Positions 26,710 through 34,808 of a stretch of DNA of 64,000 nucleotides are shown here, one piece after another. The stretch spans positions 186,001 to 250,000 of the forward strand of contig NZ_JACHLE010000002.1 in the NCBI RefSeq assembly GCF_014204415.1. The letters run 5' to 3'. Numbering within the stretch: position 1 is the stretch's first letter; each line of letters starts with the position of its first letter. Under the pieces are notes generated by a model. The model searched no databases and was not told where the DNA came from. It saw nothing but the letters and a program-made list of their open reading frames with translations. The translations under genes were made by a program, and so were the position numbers. Origin of the DNA: Chryseobacterium defluvii (GTDB lineage: Bacteria > Bacteroidota > Bacteroidia > Flavobacteriales > Weeksellaceae).

Positions 26710-28143
26710 TTAAAATTGTGCATAAATAAACCCTTTAGGAGCTATATAAAACAAAAATACCAAAAACACCAATACGTAATAGAATCCCCATCTCAGAGCC
26801 ACATTCTGCTTCACCAGCATTTCTTTGATGGCATATTCCTTATCTCTTCCGATCCATTCCACAATAAGCATGGAGATGATAAGAAGCACGATCTCTTTCT
26901 GAACCGGATAATTCGGAAGCTGGAAAAAAGAAAGTGAGAAAATCCCTTTGTAATAGTTGACCGCCATTTCCATATCTTTTACAAAAAAGAGGATCATCAG
27001 CAGGGTGAACAGTACAAAGGTTACCGGGATATTTTTCAGCTCTTCTTTAGTAGGAATAATATTATTTGAGCTTTTCACTTTCTTATTCATTTTTCCTTTC
27101 CAGATCAGGGGAATAAACATAATTCCGCTGACAATGCCATGAAATATATAATGCCACTCGGCCCCATGCCAGAAACCCACCACTAAAAAGTTGACCATAA
27201 TAGCCATGATGAGTCCGTATTTATCATAATCCCTGAATGTAATGGACAAAGGCGTAAATACATATTCCGTTAACCATGAAGTAAGTGAAATATGCCATCT
27301 CCGCCAATAATCCGCAACATTTTGGGCAAATAAGGGATAATTGAAATTCTGCTGGATCTTAATGCCCAACAGCTTTGCAATCCCCATCGCCATATCGGTA
27401 TATCCCGAAAAATCCGAATACAATTGTATGAAATACAGCATTGCTCCTATGAATAAGGCACTGCCATTCAACGTATGATACGATTCAAATAAAGGAGAGG
27501 TAATCGTGGCAATATTATCTGCGATCACGAGTTTTTTGAATAATCCCCATAAGATCTGCTTCAGGCCATCTGTAAATTGAGTGGAAGAAAAATCTCTTTT
27601 ATCTTTTATATTATTTAAAAAAGGCGTTGCCCGGTCTATAGGCCCTGCAATGATGCATGGAAAGAATGCAATAAAAACCGAGTAATTCAGAAGTGACGGA
27701 ATTTCTTTCAGTTTATTGTTCCTGATATCCAGTAAATACCCCATCATCCTGAATGAGTAAAAACTGATCCCTATCGGGAAAAGAATATTCAGGAGCTTCA
27801 TCCTGTCCCGGATCCCGAATAAATTTAAAAGCTCGTTGAAATTTTCAATAAAGAAGTTAAAATATTTAAAATACAGAAGCTGGATCAGGATGAGGAAAAC
27901 ACCCAATCTTAACCAATGGACCTTCGATTTTCCTTCAGCACTTTTTATCTTATTTCCTATGAAGTAAGTAACTCCAGTGGAAATGATAAGCAACGATAAG
28001 AATTCCCAACTCCAACTTGCGTAGAACACATAGCTCCCTATGAGTAAAAATACGTTCTGGATCTTCGAATTTTTCCCCAAAAGGTAATAAACCAGAAAGA
28101 GTATGATAAAAAAGGCAATGAAACTGTATGAATTAAGCAGCAT
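26710..28143 (-). CDS. MBOAT family O-acyltransferase (copy 2)
   Basis: The 477-residue polytopic protein has the signature WRRWHISLTSWLTEYVFTPL and the catalytic His326 in GFWHGAEW, and ends FIYAQF. It belongs to the same variant subgroup as the MBOAT at 21170 and differs from the canonical AlgI-like copy at 29370. It starts 12 nt after the upstream acyl carrier protein gene, which suggests that this carrier supplies the acyl group, as DltC does for DltB. The acyl group and acceptor are unknown. Confidence 0.9.
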   Translation of the reverse strand: MLLNSYSFIAFFIILFLVYYLLGKNSKIQNVFLLIGSYVFYASWSWEFLSLLIISTGVTYFIGNKIKSAEGKSKVHWLRLGVFLILIQLLYFKYFNFFIENFNELLNLFGIRDRMKLLNILFPIGISFYSFRMMGYLLDIRNNKLKEIPSLLNYSVFIAFFPCIIAGPIDRATPFLNNIKDKRDFSSTQFTDGLKQILWGLFKKLVIADNIATITSPLFESYHTLNGSALFIGAMLYFIQLYSDFSGYTDMAMGIAKLLGIKIQQNFNYPLFAQNVADYWRRWHISLTSWLTEYVFTPLSITFRDYDKYGLIMAIMVNFLVVGFWHGAEWHYIFHGIVSGIMFIPLIWKGKMNKKVKSSNNIIPTKEELKNIPVTFVLFTLLMILFFVKDMEMAVNYYKGIFSLSFFQLPNYPVQKEIVLLIISMLIVEWIGRDKEYAIKEMLVKQNVALRWGFYYVLVFLVFLFYIAPKGFIYAQF

Positions 28144-28155
28144 AGATTCTAATTC

Positions 28156-28404
28156 TTATTTAGACATAATGGTCTCCACCATTTCTCCTACATTATTCCA
28201 GCTCTGGATCTCTGAAGAAGTGAAACGCACACCAAATGCTTTTTCTACTGCTACGATCAGCTGAATATGAGAAAGGGAATCCCATTCTTCTATATCATTG
28301 GCTGTAGTTTCCGGGGTGATAATTATTTCATCATTATCCAGTTCTTCCCGGAAAATGCCTGTAAGTTTATTTAAAATTTCATCCATTGTATATATATTTT
28401 TCAT
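28156..28404 (-). CDS. Acyl carrier protein (copy 1)
   Basis: This 82-residue carrier protein has the phosphopantetheine site Ser43 in EEWDSLSHIQL. The start ATG shares one base with the TAA stop of the SGNH gene upstream (TAATG), supporting the longer start; ATG seven codons in is an alternative. The segment from the phosphopantetheine site to VGEM is identical to the carrier at 23724. It lies between SGNH copy 1 and MBOAT copy 2, so either module could use it. Confidence 0.9.
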   Translation of the reverse strand: MKNIYTMDEILNKLTGIFREELDNDEIIITPETTANDIEEWDSLSHIQLIVAVEKAFGVRFTSSEIQSWNNVGEMVETIMSK

Positions 28405-29369
28405 TACTTCTCCTGTAAAGCTTTTTCCAAAAGCGGAGCTGTTTTTTCTGAAATGATCTTTGAACCTCTTGCATTAAGGTGCCCATAGTCCCATCTGTTC
28501 TCATACAGATAAAATTCCGGGTAAGCATCCGGGTCTGCCAGGCTGATCACCGGAACATTTAATGCTTTCTCATAAATTTGTAGTTTTTTGGCATCAGGCT
28601 CTACCGGCCCCGGAATAAACATAATGAGATGAATACCTCTCTTTCTGCATTTTTCCGAAAGTTCACTGATCTTTTCAATAAAAGCTTTGTTGGGAGTGTA
28701 CTGACGCTTATCTGCATGATAGTATTCCAGCCTTTCTTTAATAGCAGCCTTCAGTTTCTTTTCCTCTGTTCTTGGCACCATGCTCTTTTCCAACGGAAAA
28801 AAACCATTATTTTCAGAAATCAAGAGATTGGTCTTTTCCCGCACCTCTCTTTCATCAATGCATTTATTAAAATGAAAAACATTCAGAATAAAAGACCCCA
28901 GTGACAAAGCCATTTGCTTATAGTCTTCTGCCTCTTTATGGAATTTCATAGCGAAAAAGGTGTTTTCATAGTTGAAAGCACCAAAGCTCCGTTCTGTTTT
29001 GAAGTTGACTTTTGTTATTTTTATTTTATCCTGAAGTTCCAGCACAATATATTTTGGCCTAAAATCGGGCTTGCTGAGAATATATTCCAGGGTTTGGAAG
29101 TTCTCCAGGTCAAAACCTGCATTAGCTCCTAAATTATAAGATTTTATTCCCTTGATATTTTCATCAATCACCTTGCAGTCGATCTGATCATTGATCTTCG
29201 AGCTTCCTATGAAATACATATTGTATTCCGGATGTTTTTTCAGGAATTCCAGCTTTGCATTCAGAAAAGCATAAGAATAATTGCTGTTCGGGCTAAGAGC
29301 CAGCTTTATCAGGCCGATAATGAACATGATCGCTATAAATAAAGATAATATGGAAATAAATCTTTTCAT
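28404..29369 (-). CDS. Membrane-anchored SGNH-like protein, MBOAT partner (copy 1)
   Basis: The 321-residue protein has one N-terminal membrane segment (about 5-25) and a periplasmic domain. YFIGSSK with Ser57 and the C-terminal WDYGHLN (D294, H297) are the SGNH landmarks. It is clearly different from copies 2 and 3 and looks closer to DltD-like or AlgX-like partners in the final D-Y-G-H-L-N-x-x-G motif. It starts directly at the base after the stop of the MBOAT gene at 29370. The predicted role is to accept or place acyl groups with that MBOAT. Confidence 0.74.
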   Translation of the reverse strand: MKRFISILSLFIAIMFIIGLIKLALSPNSNYSYAFLNAKLEFLKKHPEYNMYFIGSSKINDQIDCKVIDENIKGIKSYNLGANAGFDLENFQTLEYILSKPDFRPKYIVLELQDKIKITKVNFKTERSFGAFNYENTFFAMKFHKEAEDYKQMALSLGSFILNVFHFNKCIDEREVREKTNLLISENNGFFPLEKSMVPRTEEKKLKAAIKERLEYYHADKRQYTPNKAFIEKISELSEKCRKRGIHLIMFIPGPVEPDAKKLQIYEKALNVPVISLADPDAYPEFYLYENRWDYGHLNARGSKIISEKTAPLLEKALQEK

Positions 29370-30803
29370 TTAAAACTGGAAATAAATAAATTCATTACTG
29401 CCGAAATTAGCAAAATTCAATATCAGATAGGCTACTAAAATATAAATAACTCTCTGTAAAACAGGTTTTTTATCCTGTATCTTCAATCCGTAATCATGGG
29501 TTCTGTTCATCCATTCCGTGATCAGCATAAAAGCGATCAGCGCAAATAATACACCCCTGAACTGTGTAGGGAATGCAAACAGGCTGTCGTTAAAAATCCC
29601 TTTAATATATCCTATCGCATGGGAAACGCTTTCTGCCCGAAAGAAGATCCATGCAAAACAGGTAAGGGTAAACGTTATAATGATACTGAAAGTTTCCTTT
29701 AATGAGGGAATGATCCTGTTCATGGCCACCACCTCCAGGTTATGCCTGTTCTTTTCAGCGATCAGCAATGGAAGGAAAAATAAGGCGTTAAGGCCGCCCC
29801 AGATAATAAAGGTCCAGTTGGCGCCATGCCAAAACCCACTCACTAAAAATATGATAAAAGTATTCCTTATCTTCATCCACATTCCACCCTTGCTTCCTCC
29901 CAAAGGAATATAGAGATAATCCCGGAACCATGAAGAAAGTGAAATATGCCACCGTCTCCAGAATTCTGCAATATCTCTTGAGAAATAAGGGTAAGAGAAG
30001 TTTTTAAGCAGCTCTATTCCAAATAGTCTGGAAGTTCCCAAGGCAATATCGGAATATCCTGAAAAGTCTCCATAGATCTGGAAGGCAAACAAAACAGCGC
30101 CTAAAACCAGATTACTGGCACTTTCCGTATGATAATTGGTGAAAATTTCATTGACAATAGGCGCACAGTTATCTGCGATCACCATTTTTTTAAAGAATCC
30201 CCAAAGGATCTGGGCCATTCCGTCCTTTGCCTTTTCGTAATCAAAAGTTCTTTTTTTCTGGATCTGCGGAAGAAGATGGGTGGCCCGTTCGATAGGCCCC
30301 GCAACCAATAATGGAAAATAGCTCACAAATACGGCATAATCCACATAATTTCGCTCTGCAGGGATCCTTTTTTTATAAACATCAATCACATAAGACAATC
30401 CGTGGAAAGTGTAGAAAGAAATTCCGACCGGCAGGATGATCTTAAGTACCCACATGTTAACTCCAAATCCGAATGCATGAAGTAATTCCGCAAAGTTCTC
30501 TATGAAAAAATTATAGTATTTAAAAAAGCCTAAGAAGCCAAGATTGATCACAATACTTAAGGTAAGCCAGAAGGTTGCCTCTTTTTTGGTTTTACTGTTT
30601 TCAATTTTAATTCCTGAAAAATAATCCAGTCCTATGGAAAACATCAGAAGAAACAGAAAACGCCAGTCCCAGCAGCCATAAAAATAAAAACTGGCTACCA
30701 AAAGAAGCATATTCTGATACTTATAGTTCTTATTGCATACCTGCCAGTATAAAATAAAAACTATAGGAAGAAAAATGAGAAAAGCAATAGAATTAAAGAG
30801 CAT
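29370..30803 (-). CDS. MBOAT family O-acyltransferase, AlgI-like (copy 1)
   Basis: The 477-residue polytopic protein has the canonical AlgI signature WRRWHISLSSWFRDYLYIPL followed by GGSKGG, the catalytic His326 in GFWHGANW, and a C-terminal FIYFQF. These are the features of alginate-type O-acetyltransferases that carry acyl groups across the inner membrane. It differs from the other two MBOATs in the window, which lack the YIPLGG segment, so it may use a different donor or acceptor. It abuts its SGNH partner and lies 25 nt after the methyltransferase gene. Confidence 0.92.
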   Translation of the reverse strand: MLFNSIAFLIFLPIVFILYWQVCNKNYKYQNMLLLVASFYFYGCWDWRFLFLLMFSIGLDYFSGIKIENSKTKKEATFWLTLSIVINLGFLGFFKYYNFFIENFAELLHAFGFGVNMWVLKIILPVGISFYTFHGLSYVIDVYKKRIPAERNYVDYAVFVSYFPLLVAGPIERATHLLPQIQKKRTFDYEKAKDGMAQILWGFFKKMVIADNCAPIVNEIFTNYHTESASNLVLGAVLFAFQIYGDFSGYSDIALGTSRLFGIELLKNFSYPYFSRDIAEFWRRWHISLSSWFRDYLYIPLGGSKGGMWMKIRNTFIIFLVSGFWHGANWTFIIWGGLNALFFLPLLIAEKNRHNLEVVAMNRIIPSLKETFSIIITFTLTCFAWIFFRAESVSHAIGYIKGIFNDSLFAFPTQFRGVLFALIAFMLITEWMNRTHDYGLKIQDKKPVLQRVIYILVAYLILNFANFGSNEFIYFQF

Positions 30804-30828
30804 AGAATTTCTTCAATGTAAACAAAAA

Positions 30829-31647
30829 TTACTTTATAAAAACTCCAATGTACTTCCCCTCGTACTCTACAACGGTTGTTTCGATGTTATTTTTTTCGCA
30901 AAAATCCTGATAAGCCGAATTATCACCAATATCATCACTGATGAAAGCTCCGCCTTTTCTTAAATGCTTATAAAGCTCATTATAAGCCCAGAATCTTCCG
31001 TTATAGCTTTTATCCGAATCATAATGAACGACATCAAAATCTGTATTTTCCGCAAAGATCTTAGGTAAGGATTCCTTATCGGCAAATCTGAACAGCTTCC
31101 AGCTATTCTTAAGATATTCAGGAACTACATATCCTACATATCTGTCCCCGTCCTGAGCCAGATAAGGCATATCTGAACTATATAGTGTTCCGCTTCTTTT
31201 TTCTAAAGACAAAAGAGCAGCCAGTGAAGACCAGCCATAAGCAACACCTGTTTCCACCACATTCCCGGCATGGGTAAATTCACAGGCATAATAGATAAGC
31301 TCCAAGGCACCTGCACCACCCATTTTCACGGGACATTCGACTTCTTTTTGCTGTGCCGTTTTTAAAACTTCCTGAAAACTGTTACGGAAATTGGATATTT
31401 CCAATCCGAAAAGACGGGAAACCGCTTCCTGCTGAGAAACTGCTTTAGAAGCAGCCCAGGAATTCGTTTTTTCTTTACCCTTAAAGGCATTATTCCTGTT
31501 AATAGTGTTTTTAATAATTTTCCTGCCTAATTCGGGATAAAGATCCGGCCTTTTAAGGTAGGCGATAAATGTTTTGAGAACCCTTGTTATTTCGCTCACT
31601 GTGTCGGTTTTAAAGGCACAAAAATAAGATTTTTTTTTGATTTCCAT
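30829..31647 (-). CDS. Class I SAM-dependent methyltransferase (Methyltransf_24-like)
   Basis: The 272-residue protein has VVETGVAYGWSSLAALL as motif I, VHYDSDKSY and GGAFISDDIGDN, the pattern of the Methyltransf_24/cephalosporin hydroxylase-like group often seen in glycan loci. The frame extends to a TTG at 31671, but ATG 31647 is preferred because the region upstream is the shared divergent promoter. It would be the first gene of the minus-strand acylation run. It could O-methylate the same glycan; the target is unknown. Confidence 0.78.
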   Translation of the reverse strand: MEIKKKSYFCAFKTDTVSEITRVLKTFIAYLKRPDLYPELGRKIIKNTINRNNAFKGKEKTNSWAASKAVSQQEAVSRLFGLEISNFRNSFQEVLKTAQQKEVECPVKMGGAGALELIYYACEFTHAGNVVETGVAYGWSSLAALLSLEKRSGTLYSSDMPYLAQDGDRYVGYVVPEYLKNSWKLFRFADKESLPKIFAENTDFDVVHYDSDKSYNGRFWAYNELYKHLRKGGAFISDDIGDNSAYQDFCEKNNIETTVVEYEGKYIGVFIK

Positions 31648-31665
31648 AAAAACAGGGTATCTTTG
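31637..31665 (+). promoter_or_regulatory. Bacteroidota promoter for the 31700-36523 operon
   Basis: TTG (31637-31639), an 18-nt spacer and TATCTTTG (31658-31665) match the TTG-N(17-23)-TAnnTTTG consensus of the primary sigma factor in this phylum. The expected start is about 31672, giving a leader of about 28 nt before ATG 31700. The -33 element overlaps the first codons of the divergent methyltransferase gene, so the two directions may interfere. Confidence 0.72.
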
Positions 31666-31699
31666 TGACAATCAAAGGATAAAATTTAATATTCAATTT

Positions 31700-32242
31700 A
31701 TGTTCTATAATTTCCTTGAGAAAATTAACAGAAAAATTCAGCTTTCTATTCTTAAAAAGCATCCTAAAGTATTTTTTAAAAATATCAGATTGGGTGCCGG
31801 TGCCGGTTTTGTCCTTGATAAAGACCTGGAAAAGTTAAGTATAGGCCATTCTGCCGATTTTAGAAATTACATCAGCATTCTTGTCCTGAAAAACGCAACA
31901 TTGGAAATAGGAGACCGTTTTTTCATGAATAATTTCTGTTCAATCAACTGTATGGAATACATTTCAATAGGCGACAACACCTTATTTGGTGAAAATGTGA
32001 AAATTTATGACCATAATCATGCTTATGAGACTACCCCGGTATTCAAAGTGCATTCATCAGAATTCACCAAAGCTCCCGTAAAAATAGGAAGCAACTGCTG
32101 GCTCGGAAGCAATGTGACGATTCTAAAAGGGGTGACAATAGGTGACAACTGTATCATAGGCGCCGGCTGCACGATCTACAAAGATATTCCGGCCAATACC
32201 CGCGTGATCAATAAACAGGATCTAACCTTCACTCCGCTTTAA
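31700..32242 (+). CDS. Hexapeptide-repeat acyltransferase (WcaF/CapG-like)
   Basis: The protein (180 residues from ATG 31700) has left-handed beta-helix repeats and the His-containing YDHNHAYE typical of colanic-acid/capsule O-acetyltransferases. IGSNCWLGSNVTILKGVTIG and IIGAGCTIYKDIP form the last coils. The frame opens at 31637, but that start would precede the promoter; ATG 31700 lies 35 nt after the TATCTTTG box. It is the first gene of the second plus-strand glycan operon. The acceptor sugar is unknown. Confidence 0.85.
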   Translation: MFYNFLEKINRKIQLSILKKHPKVFFKNIRLGAGAGFVLDKDLEKLSIGHSADFRNYISILVLKNATLEIGDRFFMNNFCSINCMEYISIGDNTLFGENVKIYDHNHAYETTPVFKVHSSEFTKAPVKIGSNCWLGSNVTILKGVTIGDNCIIGAGCTIYKDIPANTRVINKQDLTFTPL

Positions 32243-32249
32243 AATTATC

Positions 32250-33089
32250 ATGAAATTTTCAATACTTATCGCCCATTATAATAATGCGGCACTCTTTAAA
32301 GACTGTTATGAGTCCTTACTGAAGCAATCCTATAAAAACTGGGAAGCCGTTATTCTGGATGATGCGTCTTTAGAAAAGGAAAAAGAACAAATTAAACAGA
32401 TCATAGCAGGAGACGAAAGGTTCAGGTTCTTTGAAAATGAGAAGAACTCCGGTGTAGGCGTTACGAAGAGTAAGCTTATTGAGCTTGCAACCGGCGATAT
32501 CTGTGGTTTTGTGGATCCCGATGATGCCATCCTTCCGACAGCCATTGAAAAATCAATCAGTATATTCAGGCAGAAAAGGGATGTAGTGCTGGCTTATTCA
32601 CAGTTTATGACCTGTAATAAAGACCTTCAGCCTGTTTCTCCGTTCAAATCCGCAGCACAGGTATTGAATGATGACCCTTATTTTTTTAATTATCCTATTC
32701 AGATCGCCCATTTCGTAACGTTCCGGAAAGATATCTATGAACAGACCGAAAAAATGAATGCCGACATGAAAATCGCGGAAGACCAGGATCTGTATCTAAA
32801 AATGTATGAAAAAGGGAAAGTTCAGTTCATCAATGAGCCTAACTATCTTTACAGGACCCATTCCGGCGGGATTTCCCAGAACGATAACAGGCCCAGATCA
32901 AGAGAATATTTTGCACAGGTTATTTTTAATGCCATGAAACGCAGGGGCCTGAAAACAATACATGGCAAGACTGTTCCGGACAGCTATACAGATCCTAAGG
33001 AAATTTTTTCCTTATTGGAATATCAAAACAAGGTATCCTACAGAATTAAAAAGAAATTGAGAATATATATAGAACAAGTCTTTGGATAA
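32250..33089 (+). CDS. GT2 family glycosyltransferase
   Basis: The 279-residue protein has FSILIAHYNNAALFKDCYESL, LDDASLEKE and FVDPDDA as its DxD-type motif. It is paralogous to the GT2 at 7117: EDQDLYLKMYEKG and YLYRTHSGGIS correspond to segments there. That two members of this subgroup lie on either side of the acylation genes suggests that both arms build the same polysaccharide. Its stop overlaps the region just before the next start. Confidence 0.87.
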   Translation: MKFSILIAHYNNAALFKDCYESLLKQSYKNWEAVILDDASLEKEKEQIKQIIAGDERFRFFENEKNSGVGVTKSKLIELATGDICGFVDPDDAILPTAIEKSISIFRQKRDVVLAYSQFMTCNKDLQPVSPFKSAAQVLNDDPYFFNYPIQIAHFVTFRKDIYEQTEKMNADMKIAEDQDLYLKMYEKGKVQFINEPNYLYRTHSGGISQNDNRPRSREYFAQVIFNAMKRRGLKTIHGKTVPDSYTDPKEIFSLLEYQNKVSYRIKKKLRIYIEQVFG

Positions 33090-33090
33090 T

Positions 33091-34245
33091 ATGAATAATC
33101 ATAAAATAAAAGTTCTTTTCAGGCACCGTTCTATGGAAATGGGAGGTGTGGAAAAGGTTATTTTAAGTATGCTTCAAAATCTCGATCGTGAGAAATTTGC
33201 TTTTACGGTATGCCTGAATATGAATCAGGGAGCCTTGCGCAATGAATTCCCGGAATATGTAAGAAAAGTACACATTACGGACGGAAAGGAAGATTTTTCT
33301 AAAAATTCTGTTATTCAGAAACTGCAGCTTGCCAAAAGAAGGTTAAAACTAAAACAGGCCGAAAAAAGCCCCAAAATTGCAGAAAGCCTTCTGAATGAAA
33401 AGTACGATGTGGAAATTGCCCCTACCTATGCTGCCTTCTCATCTGTTTTAAATTCAGGTAACAAAAGCTCAAAAAAGATCGGATGGTTCCATTCGGATAT
33501 TACCATACCCAAGATCCAGCCGCTGGTTCCTGAAATTTTAAGGCAAATTCCCCAATTTGATTATTTCATTTTTGGTTCCCAACAGACAAGGGATATTCTG
33601 GTGGAAACGTATCCTGAATTAAAATTACCTGAGAATCAGGTAGTCCTGAACGCTATTCCTATTGAAGAATTAAAACAAAAAGCAACAGCATTCAAGCCCG
33701 AGCTTCCCAATAAACCCGTTTTTGTATCCGTCGGAAGACTGCACAGCAGAAAAGGGTTTCACAAATTAATGGAAGCCCACGCTAGGCTGCTGAAAGACGG
33801 ATTTGATCATCACATCATTATTATAGGTGATGGTGAGGAAATGGAAAATTTAAAAAAGCAGGCCGAAAACTTAAAGGTTACCCATAGTTTCGAATTACTG
33901 GGATCTATGATGAATCCGTATCCTTATGTGAAAAATGCCGACTTTTTTATCCTTCCCTCTGAGTCGGAAAGCTGGCCGCTGATTATCGCAGATTCGCTGA
34001 TCCTTCAAAAGCCCATTATTTCGACCAATGTGGGTGGAATTCCGGAAATGATCGTCCATGAGAAAACAGGCTACCTCATCAACTACGAAACAGATGAAAT
34101 GTACGATGCCATGAAAAAATTCATGACCGATCCTGATCTGATTCCCGGGATAAGAGAAAATCTCACTACTATTGAAGAACAATTTGATAATCAGAAGATA
34201 TTCGATGCCGTAGAAAATATAATCTTAAAACTGACACAACAATGA
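33091..34245 (+). CDS. GT4 family glycosyltransferase
   Basis: The protein (384 residues from ATG 33091; a TTG at 33082 is in frame) is a GT-B enzyme. MGGVEKVILSML lies at the N-terminus, SVGRLHSRKGFHKLMEAH starts the C-terminal domain and VGGIPEMI follows the donor site. In the usual E-x7-E motif the second Glu is Asp301 (E293-SWPLIIA-D301), a conservative change that may still be active. Closely similar in layout to the GT4 at 34809. It couples to the next gene through ATGA. Confidence 0.87.
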   Translation: MNNHKIKVLFRHRSMEMGGVEKVILSMLQNLDREKFAFTVCLNMNQGALRNEFPEYVRKVHITDGKEDFSKNSVIQKLQLAKRRLKLKQAEKSPKIAESLLNEKYDVEIAPTYAAFSSVLNSGNKSSKKIGWFHSDITIPKIQPLVPEILRQIPQFDYFIFGSQQTRDILVETYPELKLPENQVVLNAIPIEELKQKATAFKPELPNKPVFVSVGRLHSRKGFHKLMEAHARLLKDGFDHHIIIIGDGEEMENLKKQAENLKVTHSFELLGSMMNPYPYVKNADFFILPSESESWPLIIADSLILQKPIISTNVGGIPEMIVHEKTGYLINYETDEMYDAMKKFMTDPDLIPGIRENLTTIEEQFDNQKIFDAVENIILKLTQQ

Positions 34246-34805
34246 TGCTATTATACCGGATCATCATAAAAATCCGTACCATGTACCAGGAGATGATCAA
34301 AAATATTACCATAAAGATTGCCATAGACAATGGATTAAAGGTTGGAGACAATTTATATGTACAGGGTATCCCTAATTTTGGCTCCGAGCCTTTCCTTATC
34401 GAAATAGGAGACAATGTAACGATCGCCGAAGATATTTCCTTCATCAATCATGGCGGAGATGGGCGGGTAACCAAAAGAATTGAAGCCTACAAAGACGGCA
34501 GAACCTTTGGAAGGATCAAGATCGGCAATAATACTTTTATCGGAAAAGGAGCGATCTTATTACCTGGGGTTTCTATCGGGAGCAACTGTATCGTTGGATC
34601 TCTGAGTGTTGTAAGCAGTTCCATTCCGGACAATACCGTTTATGCCGGTGCGCCTGCAAAATTCATTTGTACGATTGAAGAGTATGGCGAGAAATTATTG
34701 GCCAATAATACTGTATACCCCCGCGAACTGGAAGCAAACCGTCCAAAACTGGAGGAATATATTGCCAAAAACCTCCCTCACACTTACAAACCTGTAAAAA
34801 AGTAA
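34242..34805 (+). CDS. Hexapeptide-repeat acyltransferase
   Basis: The 187-residue protein has beta-helix repeats (IGDNVTIAEDISFINHGGDG, then IGNNTFIGKGAILLPGVSIGSNCIVGSLSVV). The SFINHGGDGRV segment with its His is the usual catalytic region of WbbJ-like O-acetyltransferases in glycan loci. It shares an ATGA overlap with the upstream GT4 gene, and another GT4 follows 3 nt later, so the acetyl group may go onto a residue handled by one of them. Confidence 0.84.
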   Translation: MMLLYRIIIKIRTMYQEMIKNITIKIAIDNGLKVGDNLYVQGIPNFGSEPFLIEIGDNVTIAEDISFINHGGDGRVTKRIEAYKDGRTFGRIKIGNNTFIGKGAILLPGVSIGSNCIVGSLSVVSSSIPDNTVYAGAPAKFICTIEEYGEKLLANNTVYPRELEANRPKLEEYIAKNLPHTYKPVKK

Positions 34806-34808
34806 ATA

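Noticed and set aside
20244..31647. Minus-strand MBOAT run considered as a mobile island
   Set aside because: No integrase, transposase, tRNA, direct repeat or boundary sequence was seen on either side, and the ends are fused tightly to the glycan genes.
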